Assembly: GCA_002395805.1 (NCBI GenBank)
Contig: DGVB01000004.1
Coordinates: 1-44,384 of the forward strand
From: Bacteroidales bacterium UBA4295
GTDB taxonomy: Bacteria; Bacteroidota; Bacteroidia; Bacteroidales; Paludibacteraceae
Direction of reading: 5' to 3'
DNA length: 44,384 bases
Part shown: in pieces, positions 33,342 through 40,315 of the stretch
Layout of the letters: each line of letters opens with the position of its first letter
How positions within the stretch are numbered: position 1 is the first letter of the stretch
Position numbers and translations under genes: made by a program
Notes under the pieces: generated by a model
What the model saw: only the letters and a program-made list of their open reading frames with translations
Told to the model about the DNA's origin: nothing
Database searches by the model: none

Positions 33342-34508
33342 TTAGTTAATCACTCCATTCTCTACGTGGAATATCTTGGCCTTTTCGTTGGGTTTGAGTA
33401 TTTCTGTCAAGTGTTGGCGGTCGGTGTCGGTAATGAAGATCTGGCCGAATTCGTCGCCTTGTACCATCTCTACTATACGCTCCACCCGCTCGCTGTCCAG
33501 CCTGTCAAAGATGTCGTCGAGCAACAAGATCGGCTTGCTGATGGCTGATAGCTGACGGCTGACATCTCCCAAGTACAAAGCCTGTGCCAATTTCATCGCC
33601 AGGACGAAAGTTCGTTGCTGGCCTTGGGATCCCACTTGCTTCAACGGCCACTCGCCCAACTTCATCTCCAACTCATCTTTATGTATGCCCTGCGACGTCC
33701 ATCCGAGTATCAGATCGCGTTGCCGGGTCTTTACATAAGAGTCCCTCAGGTCTCTGTCCTGCAACTGACTCACATACCGTAAATGAGGCGTTTCTGCCTG
33801 ATAACTGACGGCCGATGGCTGACGGCTGATCTGGTTATAGACGCGTTCGAAGAACCCGGTAAAATCAGAGAAGAACTTCGTGCGTGCCTTAAAAATATAC
33901 TCTGCCGGCTCTACCATCTGCCATTCGAGAACTTCGAGTAAATCGTCGGGCGGAGCAGGTGCATCGGCGTATTGTTTGAGCAAGGCATTGCGTTGCTTGA
34001 GAAGCGCATTGTATTTGGTGAGGCAATCCAGATATTTGCGGTCCTGCTGGCTGATAACTACGTCCATAAACCGCCGCCTTTCGTCCGAACCTTCGTCAAT
34101 CAATTGTTGGTCAGACGGGCTGATCATTACCAAAGGAATCAACCCGATATGGTCTATCAATCGTGGATAGTCTTTCTTGTCCCGCCGGAACTGCTTCTTC
34201 ACACCTTTCCTTAATCCGCAAGAGATAACAAGAGGGGCATCTTCTTTCAACTTTAAACTTTCAACTTTCAACTGTTCAGGGCTTCGGTAGATGCCCTGAA
34301 CAAAAGCCATCTCCTCACCATGGGTGATATTCAGGCTGTCTTGGGAGGTAAAAGCCGACTTCGCAAAACTCAACAGATAAATTGCGTCCAAGACATTTGT
34401 TTTGCCCTGCCCGTTCAGCCCTACAAAGCAGTTGAGTTTGGGGGCAAACTCCAAACTCGCCTCGCGTATATTGCGATAGTTGAGTATGTTAAGCGTAGAG
34501 ATCCACAT
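33342..34508 (-). CDS. recF: RecF recombination mediator with repeat insertions
   Basis: RecF is an SMC-like ATPase that helps load RecA at gaps. MWISTLNILNYRNI and the Walker A motif GLNGQGKT (30-37) start the protein; LGWTSQGIHKDEL, the signature-like SQGQQRTFVLAMKLAQ and Walker B ILLLDDIFDRLD end it. At 388 residues it is longer than usual (about 360-370). Three period-7 DNA repeats sit in frame: near residues 79-88 (QLKVESLKLKE), 226-237 (SRQPSAVSYQ) and 315-323 (SRQLSAISK). They avoid the motifs and probably lie in loops. The start overlaps the response-regulator gene by 20 bases. Confidence 0.93.
   Translation of the reverse strand: MWISTLNILNYRNIREASLEFAPKLNCFVGLNGQGKTNVLDAIYLLSFAKSAFTSQDSLNITHGEEMAFVQGIYRSPEQLKVESLKLKEDAPLVISCGLRKGVKKQFRRDKKDYPRLIDHIGLIPLVMISPSDQQLIDEGSDERRRFMDVVISQQDRKYLDCLTKYNALLKQRNALLKQYADAPAPPDDLLEVLEWQMVEPAEYIFKARTKFFSDFTGFFERVYNQISRQPSAVSYQAETPHLRYVSQLQDRDLRDSYVKTRQRDLILGWTSQGIHKDELEMKLGEWPLKQVGSQGQQRTFVLAMKLAQALYLGDVSRQLSAISKPILLLDDIFDRLDSERVERIVEMVQGDEFGQIFITDTDRQHLTEILKPNEKAKIFHVENGVIN
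33538..33563. repeat. Period-7 CTGATGG/CTGATAG/CTGACGG repeat in recF (third tract)
   Basis: Three to four units in frame, encoding SRQLSAIS. It lies six or seven codons before the Walker B strand. Confidence 0.87.
33799..33831. repeat. Period-7 CTGACGG/CCGATGG repeat in recF (second tract)
   Basis: Five units (CTGATAA, CTGACGG, CCGATGG, CTGACGG, CTGAT) in frame, encoding ISRQPSAVSYQ. Confidence 0.88.
34244..34274. repeat. Period-7 GTTGAAA/GTTTAAA repeat in recF (first tract)
   Basis: On the minus strand GTTGAAA, GTTGAAA, GTTTAAA, GTTGAAA in frame, encoding LKVESLKLKE. It is the word family of 327-412. Confidence 0.9.
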
Positions 34509-35673
34509 CTTCTTTGGTAATCTTCGCCCCTGCTAAAATTATCAGGCGTTCTACCACATTTCTCAGCTGACGGATGTTTCCCGTCCAGTTCTTGCTTTGC
34601 AATGCCTTGATAGCAGCCGGCTCAAAAGATTTGATAGCTATACCCTGTTCTCCGCAGATCTGTTCCGAGAAATACTCCACGAGCAGCGGAATGTCTTCGA
34701 TCCGGTCATTCAGCGCCGGAACGGCAATAGGAATGACATTAAGGCGGTGGAAGAGGTCTTCGCGGAAATTGCCTTCCGCAATCTCTTTCTGGAGGTCCTT
34801 GTTGGTCGCCGCCAGGACGCGCACGTTCACTTTGATGGCTTTGTCCGAACCAACACGGGTGATTTCGCTCTCCTGTAGCGCCCGTAGCACTTTGGTCTGT
34901 GCTGCCAGACTCATATCGCCTATTTCGTCAAGGAAAAGTGTCCCTCCGTCCGCTTGCTCGAATTTGCCGGCTCTGTCTTTGACAGCTCCTGTGAACGAAC
35001 CCTTCATATGACCGAACAACTCGCTCTCGATGAGTTCGGACGGAATAGCCGCGCAGTTCACCTCTACCATCGGCCCGTTCGCGCGGGCAGAGAGCGAATG
35101 AATCATATGCGCCACCACTTCTTTTCCCGTTCCGTTCGGTCCGGTAATGAGCACGCGCGCTTCGGTCGGTGCTACCTTATCTATTATCTCGCGTACACGG
35201 GTGATAGCGGCACTCTCGCCGATCATCTGCAGACCTTTGGCCGCCACTTTCTTGCGCAGCTGTTTGGTCTCTTGTTTGAGAGATTTGTTCTCCAGTGCGT
35301 TCTTGGTAGTGATCAGAATGCGGTTGAGGTCGAGTGGTTTGAGTAAGAAGTCAAACGCTCCTGTCTTGAGCGCCTGTACCGCCGTCTCTACATCACCATG
35401 ACCCGTGATCATTACTACCGGTGTTTCACCATTAAGCGTAGCGTCACCATTCTCATCATTTTCACCATTTTTGAGCGCTTTCAGCACCTCCATGCCGTCC
35501 ATCTCCGGCATCTTGATATCGCTGAAAATCAAGTCGTAGGCTTTCGCTTGCGCCATCTCCAGGCCTTGTTTGCCATTCTCGGCCACATCCACTTCGTGTC
35601 CTTCGTCGGCCAGAATCTCACGAAGCGTGTTGCGAATACCGCGCTCGTCGTCTATAATTAGTAATTTTGACAT
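34489..35673 (-). CDS. Sigma-54-dependent response regulator without DNA-binding domain
   Basis: The start at 35673 gives MSKLLIIDDERGIRNT and 394 residues. The receiver has the acidic pair Asp8-Asp9, the phosphoacceptor Asp52 (SDIKMPEMDG) and Lys112. The AAA+ domain has Walker A GPNGTGKE (178-185), the sigma-54-contacting loop GSFTGA (225-230), Walker B LFLDE and the arginine-containing NWTGNIRQLRNVVERL. The protein ends 17 residues later (KITKEDVDLYA), so the Fis-type helix-turn-helix of NtrC is absent. A repeat-encoded insertion (NGENDENGD, residues about 69-77) lengthens a receiver loop. It probably activates sigma-54 promoters, perhaps from solution or with a DNA-binding partner. No histidine kinase is nearby. 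Confidence 0.9.
   Translation of the reverse strand: MSKLLIIDDERGIRNTLREILADEGHEVDVAENGKQGLEMAQAKAYDLIFSDIKMPEMDGMEVLKALKNGENDENGDATLNGETPVVMITGHGDVETAVQALKTGAFDFLLKPLDLNRILITTKNALENKSLKQETKQLRKKVAAKGLQMIGESAAITRVREIIDKVAPTEARVLITGPNGTGKEVVAHMIHSLSARANGPMVEVNCAAIPSELIESELFGHMKGSFTGAVKDRAGKFEQADGGTLFLDEIGDMSLAAQTKVLRALQESEITRVGSDKAIKVNVRVLAATNKDLQKEIAEGNFREDLFHRLNVIPIAVPALNDRIEDIPLLVEYFSEQICGEQGIAIKSFEPAAIKALQSKNWTGNIRQLRNVVERLIILAGAKITKEDVDLYA
35424..35476. repeat. Period-9 AATGGTGAA repeat in the response regulator
   Basis: On the minus strand AATGGTGAA, AATGATGAG, AATGGTGAC and, after a gap, AATGGTGAA encode NGE, NDE, NGD, NGE in the receiver. Confidence 0.8.
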
Positions 35674-35702
35674 AAATGCTATTATTATCTCGAAAATCGC
35701 TG

Positions 35703-35733
35703 CAAAGTTAGTAAAAAATTTGCACATGTCAAA
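35703..35733 (-). promoter_or_regulatory. Promoter for the response regulator operon
   Basis: On the minus strand TTTG (35733-35730), a 19-base spacer and TAACTTTG (35710-35703). It overlaps the divergent promoter at 35719-35750. Confidence 0.8.
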
Positions 35734-35750
35734 ATAAATTCGTAATTTTG
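35719..35750 (+). promoter_or_regulatory. Promoter for the OB-fold protein gene
   Basis: TTTG (35719-35722), a 20-base spacer and TAATTTTG (35743-35750). Its -33 region shares 15 bases with the divergent promoter. Confidence 0.87.
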
Positions 35751-35801
35751 CAGCAGAAATGAAAACCAAACTTTTTATTTAACAACTAAATCTATTAAAT
35801 C

Positions 35802-36953
35802 ATGAAGAAATTTTTCTCTTTTATGGCAGCTGCGCTTTTTGCAGGAAGCATGATGGCTGCCACCACCATGACTTGCGCAGAGGCTCGTGAGGCAGCGCTG
35901 TCCGTTTCCGGTAACAACGTTGAGTACAACAACGGTGAGGAAATTGAGGTAACCGGTTATGTAACTGCTATTCAAACGGCTTACAACGACCAGTATCACA
36001 ACATCTCTTTCTGGATGGCAGATGCTGCTGATGGCGGTAATGTACTTGAGGCTTATCGTGCTGCTTGTGCTACTGCTGCTGATGCTCCGAATGTAGGTGA
36101 CAAAGTAAAAGTTACCGGTAAATTAACGAAGTATAATTCGACTCCTGAGTTTGCTGCAGCTTGTACGTTTGTTATTCTTCAATCATCCGCTCCGGCACAG
36201 AACCTTGGTCCGAAGACCATTGCAGAGTTCCTTGAAATGAAGAATATGAAGGATACTTGCATTTTGACGGGTGTAGTAGATAGTATCAAGAATGACCAGT
36301 ATGGTAACTTGTATATGTCAGACGCAACAGGTTCTGTTTATGTATACGGTGTGTTGACCGCTGCAGGCGAGAGCAAGAAATTCAACACGCTGAATGTAGA
36401 TGTAACGGACACATTGACCATCAAGGCTATCTACGGTGAGTACCAAGGTGCTCCGCAAGTTCCGAATGCTATCTTCGTTTCTGTTGCCAAAGGTGCAGGC
36501 ATTAAGCTTGAACCGATCACTGTAGCTGAGGCTCTTCAAATAGCTCAGGCATTGACTCCGGAGAAGACCAAATCCGCCAGCACTGCAGATAAATATGCTG
36601 TGAAAGGCTTTGTAGTAGGCATCTCGACCAAGAATGAAAATACCTTCTATCTGGCTGACGAAGTAGGTGCGTACGGCGAGTTTGAGGCTTACAAGTGCTC
36701 TTCTGTAGATTATGAGGTAGCGGAAGGCGACTTGGTAATTGTTACCGGCAAGATCCAGCACTATTGGGGTGAAGGCTCCAATGGTGAGTATCATTCGTAC
36801 GAGATCTCCGGCGGTACATTGGTTCACGTATATGGCCAGGGAATTGAGAACGTAACCCTCACTGAAAAAGCAAACAAAGTGATGGTTGACGGCGTACTCT
36901 ATATCGTTCGCGACGGCAAGATGTTCAACGTACAAGGTGCGCAGGTGAGATAA
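35802..36953 (+). CDS. Secreted protein with OB-fold-like repeats
   Basis: This 383-residue protein has a signal peptide (MKKFFSFMAAALFAGSMMA). Three segments look like OB-fold domains of the type seen in YhcR-like exported proteins: residues about 30-125 (EIEVTGYVTAIQ, then VGDKVKVTGKLTKYN), about 140-230 (TCILTGVVDSIKND, GNLYMSDATGSVYVYG) and about 240-345 (KYAVKGFVVGIST, TFYLADEVGAYGEFEAY, GDLVIVTGKI). The C-terminus (VDGVLYIVRDGKMFNVQGAQVR) resembles the ending of the protein at 14250 and may be a secretion or sorting module. Binding of a polysaccharide or nucleic acid is plausible but not shown. It has its own promoter and terminator. Confidence 0.75.
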   Translation: MKKFFSFMAAALFAGSMMAATTMTCAEAREAALSVSGNNVEYNNGEEIEVTGYVTAIQTAYNDQYHNISFWMADAADGGNVLEAYRAACATAADAPNVGDKVKVTGKLTKYNSTPEFAAACTFVILQSSAPAQNLGPKTIAEFLEMKNMKDTCILTGVVDSIKNDQYGNLYMSDATGSVYVYGVLTAAGESKKFNTLNVDVTDTLTIKAIYGEYQGAPQVPNAIFVSVAKGAGIKLEPITVAEALQIAQALTPEKTKSASTADKYAVKGFVVGISTKNENTFYLADEVGAYGEFEAYKCSSVDYEVAEGDLVIVTGKIQHYWGEGSNGEYHSYEISGGTLVHVYGQGIENVTLTEKANKVMVDGVLYIVRDGKMFNVQGAQVR

Positions 36954-36977
36954 AACATTTCTAAATAGCACTTATAT

Positions 36978-37018
36978 AGGTAATGACCAGGTAACAACCA
37001 GGTAATGACCACGTAAGT
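36978..37018. repeat. Period-11 GACCAGGTAAC repeat before the terminator
   Basis: GACCAGGTAAC, AACCAGGTAAT and GACCACGTAAG lie between the OB-fold gene and its terminator. Confidence 0.8.
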
Positions 37019-37035
37019 GAAATAGAACATAATAA

Positions 37036-37062
37036 AGAGTCTCTTCGGAGGCTCTTTTTTTT
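37036..37062 (+). terminator. Terminator of the OB-fold gene
   Basis: AGAGTCTC and GAGGCTCT form an 8-bp stem with one wobble around a TTCG tetraloop, then eight T. Confidence 0.92.
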
Positions 37063-37066
37063 ATAC

Positions 37067-37110
37067 TGACCATCGCTTGATCATTCCCTGATCATGTACT
37101 GGTTATGTCG
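37067..37110. repeat. Period-11 TGATCATTCCC-type repeat after the terminator
   Basis: TGACCATCGCT, TGATCATTCCC, TGATCATGTAC, TGGTTATGTCG form an imperfect 11-base array following the terminator of the OB-fold gene. Confidence 0.6.
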
Positions 37111-37126
37111 TATCCCGGTATACCCT

Positions 37127-37147
37127 ATAATATACATAGTATATTAT
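37127..37147. repeat. AT-rich perfect palindrome
   Basis: ATAATATAC, a three-base centre ATA, and GTATATTAT are perfect 9-bp arms, about 150 bases before the TetR gene. No T-run or coding sequence is adjacent; a binding site is possible. Confidence 0.5.
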
Positions 37148-37184
37148 CCCGTGATTTTTGATTTTGGCTTTTTTGACATGTTAA

Positions 37185-37219
37185 GTTTACAAAGAAACTT
37201 TTAGAGTAAAAAAAGTTTC
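37185..37219 (+). promoter_or_regulatory. Inverted-repeat group upstream of the TetR promoter (operator candidate)
   Basis: GAAACTTTT (37194-37202) and AAAAGTTTC (37211-37219) are perfect 9-bp arms. A third half-site AAGTTT lies a few bases upstream. The group ends eight bases before the -33 TTG, as expected for a site bound by the local TetR regulator. Confidence 0.5.
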
Positions 37220-37227
37220 CAATTTTC

Positions 37228-37258
37228 TTGCGTATTTCAAAAAAAAGCAGTACTTTTG
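37228..37258 (+). promoter_or_regulatory. Promoter of the TetR/efflux operon
   Basis: TTG (37228-37230), a 20-base spacer and TACTTTTG (37251-37258). It lies within the upstream part of an open frame and so decides the TetR start at 37279. Confidence 0.85.
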
Positions 37259-37278
37259 TGCGCTTTTTTGCGATAACT

Positions 37279-37878
37279 ATGGCGGAAGATCAAAAATGTA
37301 ATATTATTAAGACGGCAGGCGAGATGTTTTTTCGCCTCGGTATCCGTAGTGTTTCCATAGACGATATATGTCATGAACTCGGCATGTCAAAGAAGACTTT
37401 CTACGTCTATTTTGAATCCAAAGACGAGTTGGTCGCCCAGCTCTTGCATAGCAATGTCGCCTATATATCTAATAAGATGGAGGAATTACTGCAGCTACAT
37501 GATTTTCGTCAGCTGGTAGGTAAGTTTCTGAAGCACCAGGAGGCGGAGAAAAACGATGTACGGCGTGTGCCGCAGTTGGTCTATGACCTCAAGAAATACT
37601 ATCCCCGCCAATTCGCGGATTTCCAGCAGGAGTGTTTCCAGGCTCAGAAAGATTATATCATGCGCTATCTGGAGCAGGGACGCAAAGAAGGATACGTGCG
37701 CGCGAACCTTAATATAGAATTAACAGCAACGTTGTTTGCGAAAATCCATAGTGATGCTATTCGCGATTTTGAGGTGATAGAGGCGCACGGACATAACATG
37801 CACCAGCTCGGCCATACGGCGATGGATATTTTCGTGCGCGGCGTGCTGAGCGAAGAAGGAATGAAATTGTATAAATAA
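37279..37878 (+). CDS. TetR/AcrR family transcriptional regulator
   Basis: The start at 37279 gives MAEDQKCNIIKTAGEMFFRLG and 199 residues; a longer frame from 37228 is excluded because it runs through the promoter. The helix-turn-helix is SVSIDDICHELGMSKKTFYVYFESKDELVAQLL (in two pieces, about 25-57), standard for TetR. The C-terminal ligand domain is helical with no clue to the inducer. It is followed after five bases by the TolC-type gene and then the rest of an efflux system, so the usual inference is local repression of that system and of itself. Inverted repeats upstream of the promoter are candidate operators. Confidence 0.92.
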   Translation: MAEDQKCNIIKTAGEMFFRLGIRSVSIDDICHELGMSKKTFYVYFESKDELVAQLLHSNVAYISNKMEELLQLHDFRQLVGKFLKHQEAEKNDVRRVPQLVYDLKKYYPRQFADFQQECFQAQKDYIMRYLEQGRKEGYVRANLNIELTATLFAKIHSDAIRDFEVIEAHGHNMHQLGHTAMDIFVRGVLSEEGMKLYK

Positions 37879-37883
37879 CACAT

Positions 37884-39221
37884 ATGAGAAAAATCGTATT
37901 TTTAATCTCGGCACTTGTGATAAGTGCTACAGTGATGGCGGAGGACCACGTGATGGCGGCTACCAAATCCAGTGATGGAAAGAAAAGTGCACCGGAGGTG
38001 ATGAACCTCAGCCTCAAGGATGCGCAGGAGTATGCGGTGCAGCAGAATAGAACGCTGAAAAACGCTTCGCTGGCGGTACAGGAAGCCTATGCGCAGCGCT
38101 GGCAGACAATAGCCGCTATGCTGCCGCAGGTGGATGGAAGTTATAGTTACAGCAACTATCTGGGCTATTCCGCAACCCTCTCTATGGGAGGTCTGGATGC
38201 GAAGATCAACATGCCGAATGTCGGTGCGCTGGGTATAACAGCTACGGTAGGTATTAACGGACAAGGCATCGTCGGAGCATTGCTGAATAATGTAGCAATC
38301 AAGATGAAAAAGATCGCTCTGGAGAAATCCGAAAATGAGTTACGGAGCAGTGTGATGAGCGCCTATGTATCTGTCCTCGCGCTCCAAAGCATCACCGGTC
38401 TGCTGGACTCCAGCCTTGTGAATATCCAGGATCTCGAGCAGATGACTCAGAATGCTGTGACGGTAGGAGCAGCAGAGCAGACTTCGGCTGACCAGATCCG
38501 TGTGAGGGTTAACACACTCAAGAATAATATCAATGCCCAGAAACGCAATGTAGAACTGGCTACCAACAGCCTCAAAGTGCTGCTGGACGTGCCTGTGGAG
38601 ACCGAACTGGTGTTGACGGAGAATATGGACGAAGTGCTCTCGCCGGCAAGAGTACTCGATCTGCTGAGCCAGAATTTTGCTATCGAGAACAACCTTAATT
38701 ACCAGCTTCTGCAGCAGCAAGTGGAACTGGCGAAACGCAATGTGCATATGGCGGGCTGGGCTTATGGTCCGACGGTGGCTCTTGCTTATAACTACCAGAA
38801 CCAGAAATACTATGGCGAAGGTGGTATGCGTATGACGCCGCCGAATGTGGTGCAGGTGACGGTTAAAATGCCGCTCTGGTCCTCCGGCAAACGTGCCGCA
38901 GGTCTGGTGGAGAAGAAGATAGCGCTGGAGGAGGCGAAAAATACTCTCTCCGAGACATCCGACAATCTGGAGATCCAGTATCGCCAGCTGTGCTTCGATC
39001 TCACCAACGCCTATGAGACCTACATGAACGAAAAAGACAATATCGAAGTGACCCGGCGTGTGTTTGCCTCCGCTACCAATAAATTCAAATACGGTGCGAG
39101 CAGTAACATGGAGCTTACCAATGCGTCTAACGACCTGATCAATGCGCAATCGACTTATGTGCAGGCTATGCTGAGTCTTATCAATGCGCAAGCTGAATTA
39201 GAAGAATTTTTGAACAAATAA
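37884..39221 (+). CDS. TolC-family outer-membrane efflux channel
   Basis: This 445-residue protein has a signal peptide (MRKIVFLISALVISATVMA) and two halves each with the long helix/strand pattern of TolC: NLSLKDAQEYAVQQNRTLKNASLAVQEAYAQ early and QLCFDLTNAYETYMNEKDNIEVTRRVF later, with KYGASSNMELTNASNDLINAQSTYVQAMLSLINAQAELEEFL at the end. It forms the outer-membrane exit duct of the tripartite pump with the adaptor and RND protein downstream. It is separated from the TetR gene by only five bases and from the adaptor gene by five. Confidence 0.94.
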   Translation: MRKIVFLISALVISATVMAEDHVMAATKSSDGKKSAPEVMNLSLKDAQEYAVQQNRTLKNASLAVQEAYAQRWQTIAAMLPQVDGSYSYSNYLGYSATLSMGGLDAKINMPNVGALGITATVGINGQGIVGALLNNVAIKMKKIALEKSENELRSSVMSAYVSVLALQSITGLLDSSLVNIQDLEQMTQNAVTVGAAEQTSADQIRVRVNTLKNNINAQKRNVELATNSLKVLLDVPVETELVLTENMDEVLSPARVLDLLSQNFAIENNLNYQLLQQQVELAKRNVHMAGWAYGPTVALAYNYQNQKYYGEGGMRMTPPNVVQVTVKMPLWSSGKRAAGLVEKKIALEEAKNTLSETSDNLEIQYRQLCFDLTNAYETYMNEKDNIEVTRRVFASATNKFKYGASSNMELTNASNDLINAQSTYVQAMLSLINAQAELEEFLNK

Positions 39222-39226
39222 GATAT

Positions 39227-40267
39227 ATGAAGAACAAAGTTAATCGTGCCTTTATGGCAAAGAAAAAGAATTTGATTTACATCCTCGCAGCCCTGGTGCT
39301 CATAGGCTGCGGCGGCAAAGACACATCTGCCACACAGGAGGAAGAACGCGTTGAGCAGGTACGCACCACCGTTCTGCAACCGCGTGAGATAGAGCGCGAG
39401 ATCTCTGTTTCGACAAACCTTCAGGGCTACCTGACGCAAAATGTGGCGCCCTCCCTTACCGGCAAGATCGAGCATATCTATTGTGAGGTAGGCACCCGCG
39501 TGGCGAAAGGAGCGGATCTCGTCCGCATGGACCAAACCCAGTACAAGACCACTAAGATCTCGATGGCGAATCTTGAGATCGAGAAGAATCGTATAGAGCA
39601 GTTGCTCAAGACCGGATCGGCTACGCAGCAGCAGTATGACCAGATCACGACGCAGTACAACTCGACCAAAGAGCAGTTGGAGTTTCTGGAGGCCAACACG
39701 TATGTGAAAGCTCCGTTCAGCGGCGTGATCTCGGCGAAGAACTATGAGGACGGCGAGCTCTACGGCGGTCAGCCTATTCTGGTGCTGACCCAGATAGACA
39801 AACTGAAAGCGCTGGTGGCTGTTCCTGAGACCTATTTCCCGCTGCTCAAGAAGGGAATGAGACTGACGCTGACGTCGGAGATCTATCCGGGCAAGACTTT
39901 CCCTGCTACGGTGGAGATTGTTTATCCGACCATTGACCCCTCCAGCCACACTTTCCAATGCAAGATCGTTATTCCGAACGGCAGCAATCTGCTTCGTCCG
40001 GGTATGTACGTGACGACAACCATCGGTCTGGGCAAAGCGAATGCCATTGTAGTGCCTTACCAGAGCGTGGAGAAACTCGTTGGCGCCAACGACCGCTATG
40101 TCTTCATCGTGGAGGAAGGACGCGCAAAACGTGTTGCCGTTACTCTCGGACAGCGTTTTGACCAGGATATTGAGATCATCGCCCCGGAGATCAAAGAGGG
40201 TGTCGAATTCGTCACCACGGGCCAGCACAAACTCGTGGACGGCGTCAAAGTGAATGTAGTGGAATAA
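39227..40267 (+). CDS. RND efflux periplasmic adaptor lipoprotein (MFP)
   Basis: This adaptor links the inner-membrane RND pump with the TolC duct. The ATG at 39227 (346 residues) is placed five bases after the TolC gene; an internal ATG at 39254 (MAKKKNLIYILAALVLIGC) also gives a clean lipoprotein signal with lipobox VLIGC. The order is typical: lipoyl/barrel-sandwich half (LTGKIEHIYCEVGTRVAKGADLVRMD), a helical hairpin (about 105-150), the second half (TYVKAPFSGVISAKNYEDGEL), and beta-barrel and membrane-proximal parts with PTIDPSSHTFQCKIVIPN and LRPGMYVTTTI. Its substrate is unknown. Confidence 0.94.
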   Translation: MKNKVNRAFMAKKKNLIYILAALVLIGCGGKDTSATQEEERVEQVRTTVLQPREIEREISVSTNLQGYLTQNVAPSLTGKIEHIYCEVGTRVAKGADLVRMDQTQYKTTKISMANLEIEKNRIEQLLKTGSATQQQYDQITTQYNSTKEQLEFLEANTYVKAPFSGVISAKNYEDGELYGGQPILVLTQIDKLKALVAVPETYFPLLKKGMRLTLTSEIYPGKTFPATVEIVYPTIDPSSHTFQCKIVIPNGSNLLRPGMYVTTTIGLGKANAIVVPYQSVEKLVGANDRYVFIVEEGRAKRVAVTLGQRFDQDIEIIAPEIKEGVEFVTTGQHKLVDGVKVNVVE

Positions 40268-40270
40268 TTT

Positions 40271-40308
40271 ACTAGTCTGCTAGAAAACTAGTCGACTAGA
40301 CAACTAGG
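40271..40308. repeat. Period-8 CTAG-word repeat before the RND gene
   Basis: CTAGTCTG, CTAGAAAA, CTAGTCGA, CTAGACAA, CTAGG lie between the adaptor and pump genes, eight bases before the ATG at 40316. Confidence 0.88.
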
Positions 40309-40315
40309 AAATCCT

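Noticed and set aside
37228..37278. Upstream start for the TetR protein
   Set aside because: The extra 17 codons overlap the promoter boxes; transcription would begin after that ATG.
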